From NCBI GenBank assembly GCA_023412765.1, contig JAEZBX010000062.1, positions 1 to 64,000 on the forward strand: 64,000 nucleotides of DNA, in the 5' to 3' direction. Shown piece after piece: positions 60,090-64,000 of this stretch. The notes beneath the pieces were generated by a model. That model saw only the letters and a list, made by a program, of their open reading frames with translations, searched no databases and was not told where the DNA came from. The stretch is from Bacteroidota bacterium (GTDB lineage Bacteria; Bacteroidota; Bacteroidia; Cytophagales; Cyclobacteriaceae). Every line of letters begins with the position of its first letter. The stretch's first letter is position 1. Both the position numbers and the translations under genes were made by a program.

Positions 60090-60144
60090 AGGCTTTAAGT
60101 TTAATGGTTAGAATTATTGTTAGTAAAATTAATTAATGAGAATA

Positions 60145-60585
60145 CTATGCAGCATCCCCAATTGCGACCTGTTTAAGTTCCTGTTTCAATGAATAGTGAA
60201 GAATATCAAGACCCATTAGCCGGAAAAATTTGTCCAGTTTTCGCAGCACGATAATTACTGCATTCAGGGTTTCGATTTCGGATGCAAATAGCGGTTGCCG
60301 TCCTTGCTCATATACGCCTTCGACAATTTCATCCAGATGGTTTATTGTAGTATTTTTTTCATCGTATTTCCAATTGCTTATAAAAAGTAATTGGAACAGT
60401 GACGGCATTTTTTGAATTACGTTATTGATTTGCTCGTGTGATAAATTCCTTCTTAACTGTGCGATGACAGCGCGCACAAGAAATACGATTTTCCGAGTTG
60501 ATGTAAACCCAAGTTCATTTTTAATTTCTCCAAAAAACCTCACTGCGAGTTCTTCCATGGATAAGTAGTTTGTCGTGGATGTCAT
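60145..60585 (-). CDS. DUF2267-like stress protein
   Basis: A 146-residue, mostly helical soluble protein. The DUF2267 pattern is visible in the first 70 residues: AVRFFGEIKNELGF, then VRAVIAQLRRNLSHEQINNVIQKMPSLFQLLFISNW, compared with the family pattern of LRERL, AQLP and W. The C-terminal half (LNAVIIVLRKLDKFFRLMGLDILHYSL) is not part of that domain. No catalytic residues are visible. DUF2267 genes are often found with stress or hydrogel-type cluster genes, but their role is not known. A weak TGGTAT-N5 motif lies at about 60632 to 60618, upstream of the start. Confidence 0.65.
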   Translation of the reverse strand: MTSTTNYLSMEELAVRFFGEIKNELGFTSTRKIVFLVRAVIAQLRRNLSHEQINNVIQKMPSLFQLLFISNWKYDEKNTTINHLDEIVEGVYEQGRQPLFASEIETLNAVIIVLRKLDKFFRLMGLDILHYSLKQELKQVAIGDAA

Positions 60586-60859
60586 ATAAAAGTTTGGTTT
60601 AGTCTTTCCCTCGTATTATGAATCTCATACCAGACTAAAAACTTGATTTTCGGTTTAAAAAGCGTGGGTGCCTTACTTTTATTGTGGAGGATTGTCCACG
60701 ACCTTCTATCAGATTCTCCACAAATTGCCCTCAATCGATTTTCGCTGGAAATGATTTTGTGATCGTGACTTGTAGCTATACTGGCCAGGGATGGGGAGAT
60801 TGTTGCACGTGGGAGCAATCCAACTTTTGAAAAAAGGCCATTTGATTTTTCTGGAAGAC

Positions 60860-60874
60860 TGGCATAATGTTTTC
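60860..60874 (+). promoter_or_regulatory. Sigma-54-like motif TGGCAY-N5-TTTC before the ytxH-csbD operon
   Basis: TGGCATAATGTTTTC, 51 bases upstream of the ytxH start. It matches the copies at 41007 and 43327 at the same spacing. Confidence 0.45.
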
Positions 60875-60925
60875 TCCATTTAGAAGCATCGCTAATTATT
60901 GAAACAAACTAAAACTCTAAAACTT

Positions 60926-61198
60926 ATGAATCTCACTAATGATCCCAAAAACCTAATTGGAGGCTTTATAGCAGGGGCAGCCGTAGGTATCGCAATCGGA
61001 ATGTTGCTGGCACCTAGCGAAGGAAGCAGAACGCGCCAAAAGCTTGTTGACGGTTCAGTCAAACTAAAAGACAATTTGGTAGGAACGGTTAACGAATCGA
61101 TCGATAAGCTCAAAGAACAATTTAACACGAAGATCGATCAGATGGCGAAAGAAGCTAAACAAAAGACCGACTATACAAGCGAGAAGATTAAAGTTTAA
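60926..61198 (+). CDS. YtxH-domain small membrane protein
   Basis: A 90-residue protein from ATG 60926 (MNLTNDPKNLIGGF); an upstream TTG frame is not needed. One hydrophobic helix (about 12-32) with the YtxH signature GIAIGMLLAPSEGSRTRQKLVDG, then a long amphipathic helix with LKDNLVGTVNESIDKLKEQFNTKID. It is a paralogue of the protein at 37476-37721 (shared IGMLLAP). Its csbD neighbour lies 33 bases downstream on the same strand, forming an operon. Leader is A/T-rich with no Shine-Dalgarno. Confidence 0.88.
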   Translation: MNLTNDPKNLIGGFIAGAAVGIAIGMLLAPSEGSRTRQKLVDGSVKLKDNLVGTVNESIDKLKEQFNTKIDQMAKEAKQKTDYTSEKIKV

Positions 61199-61231
61199 TA
61201 GTCAATCAATTTAAATTAAAATTTAAAGTTT

Positions 61232-61417
61232 ATGAACAAGCTCACAACGAAAGGCACCTGGAATGAAATAAAAGGAAAGCTAAAACAAAAATACGGAGAT
61301 CTCACTGATGATGACCTCACTTTTGCAGAAGGCAAAGAGGATGAATTGTATGGTCGACTTCAAAAGAAGTTAGGCAAAACCAAAGAAGAAATCAGAGACG
61401 AGATCGAACGAATTTAA
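61232..61417 (+). CDS. CsbD-family stress protein
   Basis: A 61-residue hydrophilic protein. The CsbD pattern is present: GTWNEIKGKLKQKYGDLTDDDL and FAEGKEDELYGRLQKKLGKTKEEI. CsbD proteins are produced under general stress in bacteria (sigma-B dependent in Bacillus); their job is not known. Co-transcribed with the ytxH gene; a perfect GAAA-loop terminator hairpin follows. Confidence 0.93.
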   Translation: MNKLTTKGTWNEIKGKLKQKYGDLTDDDLTFAEGKEDELYGRLQKKLGKTKEEIRDEIERI

Positions 61418-61446
61418 TCAGAGCCTCTATGCAATTTATTTGACTA

Positions 61447-61468
61447 AGCGCCATCGAAAGATGGCGCT
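61447..61468 (+). terminator. Terminator-like hairpin after csbD
   Basis: AGCGCCATC (61447-61455), loop GAAA, GATGGCGCT (61460-61468): a perfect 9-bp stem with a GNRA tetraloop. The following tract is only moderately T-rich (GTCAATATT). It is preceded by TGACTA. Confidence 0.65.
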
Positions 61469-61540
61469 GTCAATATTGCAAGGTGGTGTTTAGGTAATGC
61501 TACCTGAATACTAAACAACTTTCAAACAAAATTATTCAAC

Positions 61541-61993
61541 ATGAAAACGCTTATAACGTCAGTGGCACTACTAACTGCTGTAGCCTTGACCCAATGTACA
61601 CGCTCATCCGAGAACCGGCTCAGCGATACGCAGGAAGAAATTGTGAAAGAGATTAAAGATGAAAAGGCCGAGGTTGCTCAAGACCTTCGGAAACTTCGTG
61701 ATGAAATAAATAATCAGCTGGATAAGGTATCCAAAGAGCTGGAAGAGGGTGAGATAGACGCCCGGAAAGATCTTGATGATCTAAAAAATCGTCTGACGCA
61801 ACAAAGAGATAAAGTACAAACAGAATTAGATCAAATCTCGAACTCTTCAGACGAGAAGTGGGATGATATCCAACAGTCTGCACGGAATACAGCTGCAGAG
61901 ATAAAACTGGAATTTGAAAAACTTGGGGAACGCATAGATCTTTCTTTAAGAAATGATAATGATGGCGATTTGGACAACGACAACGACAAATAG
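61541..61993 (+). CDS. Coiled-coil lipoprotein
   Basis: A 150-residue envelope lipoprotein: signal peptide with lipobox-like LTQC (Cys about 19), then a long charged coiled coil (about 28-138; EEIVKEIKDEKAEVAQDLRKL, LDDLKNRLTQQRDKVQTELDQI) and an acidic tail NDNDGDLDNDND. The heptad pattern and length suggest a rod that reaches from the membrane into the periplasm. No further identification. Its stop lies 4 bases before the start of the OmpA-lipoprotein gene, so the two are co-transcribed and may form a common envelope unit. Confidence 0.78.
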   Translation: MKTLITSVALLTAVALTQCTRSSENRLSDTQEEIVKEIKDEKAEVAQDLRKLRDEINNQLDKVSKELEEGEIDARKDLDDLKNRLTQQRDKVQTELDQISNSSDEKWDDIQQSARNTAAEIKLEFEKLGERIDLSLRNDNDGDLDNDNDK

Positions 61994-61997
61994 ATTT

Positions 61998-62684
61998 ATG
62001 AAAACGGGAATTATAAAAAATATTCTGACACTAGCGGTGATCCTCGCACTAGTCTTTCCAATGCTTGTAGGATGTAACGCAAGTAAAACAACCAAAGGCG
62101 GAGCTATCGGTGCGGGCGTTGGTGGTGCCATCGGTGGCGCTATCGGTCACCGCTCTGATAATACTGTGGTCGGTGCAATAATCGGTGCTACCGTTGGTGG
62201 TGCTGCCGGTGCTTTGATCGGTCGACATATGGATAAGCAAGCTGAGGAGCTCAGGCGTGACTTAGAGGGTGCAACTGTGGAGCGTGTAGGAGAAGGGATA
62301 CTTATAACTTTTGAGTCAGGGCTGGTATTTGATTTCGATTCGTACAACCTGCGGGAGGATACAAAAACTAATTTGACGAAACTTTCCGGGACATTACAGA
62401 AATATGATGACACCAATATTCTCATCGAGGGGCACACCGACGCAACTGGTGATGAATCGTATAATCAAAAATTATCCGAAAACCGGGCAGCGGCCGTAGA
62501 GAAGTTTTTGGAAACGCAGGGTGTTGCTGATCCACGCATTACTACAAAAGGATATGGTGAAAGTCAACCACTGGATTCTAATGATAGTGAAGCCGGGAAA
62601 CAAAAGAATAGACGAGTTGAAGTGGCAATTTATGCTAATAAGGAAATGAAAAGGGCAGCTAAAAATGGGGAGTTGGGACAGTGA
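61998..62684 (+). CDS. OmpA-family outer-membrane lipoprotein
   Basis: A 228-residue protein from ATG 61998. The signal peptide ends in a lipobox (FPMLVGC, Cys about 23). A glycine-zipper region follows (GGAIGAGVGGAIGGAIGHRS and TVVGAIIGATVGGAAGALIG, about 31-75), of the kind seen in YiaD/OmpA-like lipoproteins. An OmpA domain binding peptidoglycan is at about 105-220: FDFDSYNL, ILIEGHTDATGD, LSENRAAAVEKFL and GYGESQPLDSN, with NRRVEVAIY. The zipper could insert in a membrane. It links outer membrane and cell wall and is probably a stress-envelope component. Confidence 0.93.
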   Translation: MKTGIIKNILTLAVILALVFPMLVGCNASKTTKGGAIGAGVGGAIGGAIGHRSDNTVVGAIIGATVGGAAGALIGRHMDKQAEELRRDLEGATVERVGEGILITFESGLVFDFDSYNLREDTKTNLTKLSGTLQKYDDTNILIEGHTDATGDESYNQKLSENRAAAVEKFLETQGVADPRITTKGYGESQPLDSNDSEAGKQKNRRVEVAIYANKEMKRAAKNGELGQ

Positions 62685-62998
62685 CGCTTAAAGTCCACAA
62701 ATGTGTTGTGTTAGTTGCATAGTAGTTAAACAAGTGTTGCCGTTATTCTATTAACGGCAACCTCGTTAGAAGGATCTCTTAATTCGCTTGCATTCTCCAA
62801 TATCTCCTGATTTATAGTATTCCACTTTCTTTCAAAACGCAGTAATGTAGGGCATGCGTTGTTTGCCCATTTGTTGATAGCAATTCTTTCGTGTCACATA
62901 AATGGCATAACATTTAGTGCAATTTCAGTGAGCTAAGGCGCATATGGTACAAATATGTATGATACGTGAAAGCTGAAAGATTAATTAATGAAAAATTT
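62685..62998. other. Intergenic stretch with hairpin and promoter motif
   Basis: About 314 bases without a gene. A perfect 10-bp hairpin, GTTGCCGTTA (62736-62745) with TAACGGCAAC (62752-62761), stands near the start and is probably the end of the OmpA transcript, although no U-tract follows. TGGCATAACATTTAG (62903-62917) is a partial relative of the sigma-54-like motif. Confidence 0.5.
62903..62917 (+). promoter_or_regulatory. Weak sigma-54-like motif before the general-stress gene
   Basis: TGGCATAACATTTAG, 82 bases upstream of ATG 62999. The -24 half matches; the -12 half has TTAG rather than TTTC. Confidence 0.3.
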
Positions 62999-63484
62999 AT
63001 GGAACCGAATCAGATAGAAAAGATCAAAGAGCTCGTTAGCCGCTCGAGGGTTTGTATGCTGGGTACATCGGAAGATGGATTTATGAAATTTCGTCCAATG
63101 TCACATGTAGATATTGACGACGATGGAAGGATATGGTTTTTTACGTCAAAGGATTCGTGGAAAGCGGAAGACATTCAGCGAGACCCTACGGTTCAGCTTA
63201 TATACCTAAACGAAAGTGACAGTATTTACCTTACCATGGAGGGGTTGGCACATCTTGAATTCGACCCTCATCGAATGAAAGAATTATTCAATCCTTTTGT
63301 TAAGGCGTGGTTCCCAAAAGGATTGAAGGATCCAACGCTTGCATTGCTTGCCGTTCGGCCCATCGGTATCGAATATTGGGCAAACGATGACAGCAAAATT
63401 TTAACCTATATCAAAATGCTTTCCTCGGCTGTGATCGGAACGCAACCATCCGTCGGAGAGCACGATAGAATGACACTGAAGTAA
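62999..63484 (+). CDS. Pyridoxamine 5'-phosphate oxidase-like general stress protein 26
   Basis: A 161-residue protein from ATG 62999 (an in-frame GTG at 62966 would add 11 residues). The split-barrel flavin-binding fold of the GSP26 family is visible: LVSRSRVCMLGTSEDGFMKFRPMSHVDIDDDGRIWFFT, then AEDIQRDPTVQLIYLNES, and LAVRPIGIEYW. Members bind FMN or FAD and are induced by stress; the reaction is unknown. It is 1 base before the start of an SDR gene and forms an operon with it. Confidence 0.9.
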   Translation: MEPNQIEKIKELVSRSRVCMLGTSEDGFMKFRPMSHVDIDDDGRIWFFTSKDSWKAEDIQRDPTVQLIYLNESDSIYLTMEGLAHLEFDPHRMKELFNPFVKAWFPKGLKDPTLALLAVRPIGIEYWANDDSKILTYIKMLSSAVIGTQPSVGEHDRMTLK

Positions 63485-63485
63485 T

Positions 63486-64000
63486 ATGCAGAAATCTAGC
63501 CCCAAAAGAAAATTAAGACCTTCCCAGGTTGTAAGATCAACCCAGGGGAAGGAAGCGAAGATGCGTCCTGAGCCGGTCTATGAAAAAGAAAAAAAATATC
63601 AGCGGCTGGAAGGTAAGGTGGCGATAATAACGGGCGGTGACAGCGGCATAGGCCGAGCTGTTGCGATAGCGTTTGTGAAGGAAGGCGCTCAAGTGTGTAT
63701 CGCTTATCATAAAGACCATCGCGATGCGAAAGATACGGCCAAAAGGATTAAAGAACTAGGTGGTGAATGCTTGTTAATTGCTGGCGATATTAGCGACGAA
63801 GCTCATTGCAAAAAAATTGTGAGGACCGTAATAAGTGAGTGGGGCAAGATAGATATCCTTATTAATAACGCAGCTATTCAGGCTCCACAAAAAAAGTTGT
63901 CTCAAATCACCACACGCCAGTTTACAAAAACATTTGAGGTAAATGTCTTTTCTCAATTCTATTTGATTAAAGCTGCTGAGAAACACCTCCGTAAGGGTGC
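63486..64000 (+). CDS. Short-chain dehydrogenase/reductase (partial, runs off the window)
   Basis: The first 171 residues of an NAD(P)-dependent oxidoreductase. The N-terminal extension MQKSSPKRKLRPSQ and PVYEKEKKYQRLEGKV is typical of the YghA-like or general-stress SDR group. The cofactor motif TGGDSGIG is at about 50-57, AGDISDE and INNAAIQ follow; the catalytic Tyr-Lys lies past the window. Function in a stress regulon; the substrate (an aldehyde or ketone) is unknown. It is translationally close to the GSP26-like gene upstream (1 base gap). Confidence 0.88.
   Translation, partial: MQKSSPKRKLRPSQVVRSTQGKEAKMRPEPVYEKEKKYQRLEGKVAIITGGDSGIGRAVAIAFVKEGAQVCIAYHKDHRDAKDTAKRIKELGGECLLIAGDISDEAHCKKIVRTVISEWGKIDILINNAAIQAPQKKLSQITTRQFTKTFEVNVFSQFYLIKAAEKHLRKG

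Noticed and set aside
1..64000. tRNA, rRNA, tmRNA or other structural RNA genes
   Set aside because: No cloverleaf with a TTCGAATC-type T-loop and CCA end, and no conserved rRNA segments were noticed by eye; a covariance-model search was not possible here.

Overview
The window looks like chromosomal DNA of a Bacteroidota species, most likely in the Cytophagales; this is inferred from gene content, not from a marker gene. Evidence: a SusC/SusD outer-membrane pair, a TamL lipoprotein with TamB, many hybrid or REC-only signalling proteins, a Y_Y_Y-propeller kinase, A/T-rich leaders without Shine-Dalgarno sequences, and a prfB gene that keeps the classical +1 frameshift site. No rRNA, tRNA, CRISPR array, transposase or phage gene was seen. 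The first gene may start, and the last gene certainly ends, outside the window.

Layout. 1-10.3 kb: a Nudix-type regulator, a periplasmic-sensor histidine kinase, prfB with an overlapping MFS transporter gene, two unknown exported proteins and a DUF3179 membrane protein. 10.3-16.4 kb: a lipoprotein that joins a pectinesterase-like stretch to an alpha/beta hydrolase, its probable AraC-TM-TPR regulator, and a divergent pair in which a membrane-bound HTH protein and a secreted protein both carry concanavalin-like domains. 16.6-26.8 kb: a uronate/glucuronoxylan locus (SusD, SusC, LacI-type regulator, mannonate dehydratase UxuA, GH67 alpha-glucuronidase) tied together by near-identical operator palindromes. 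27-46 kb: small stress-type proteins (BON, YtxH, lmo0937), AI-2E and BrkB membrane proteins and a fatty acid hydroxylase-like protein, mixed with signalling genes, among them a 2144-residue soluble hybrid kinase with eleven exact 92-residue HAMP-type repeats and an NtrC-family activator. 46-52 kb: two more kinases, a glycosyltransferase, and a TPP riboswitch with a terminator in front of a DUF4199-like membrane protein gene. 52-60 kb: tamL and tamB. 60-64 kb: a general-stress cluster (DUF1328, DUF2267, YtxH, CsbD, a coiled-coil lipoprotein, an OmpA lipoprotein, general stress protein 26, SDR).

How it fits together. The LacI regulator probably controls import (SusCD), release of glucuronate from xylan fragments (GH67) and its breakdown (UxuA). 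Several small envelope or stress genes share an upstream motif, TGGCAY-N5-TTTC, that resembles a sigma-54 -24 element with an altered -12 element; one copy lies directly before the operon that encodes the NtrC-family activator. A kinase with an NtrB-like H-box lies 3 kb away and is the natural partner candidate. Five gene ends carry arrays of short reiterated words, often touching the stop codon; these are a recurring, unexplained family of intergenic elements.
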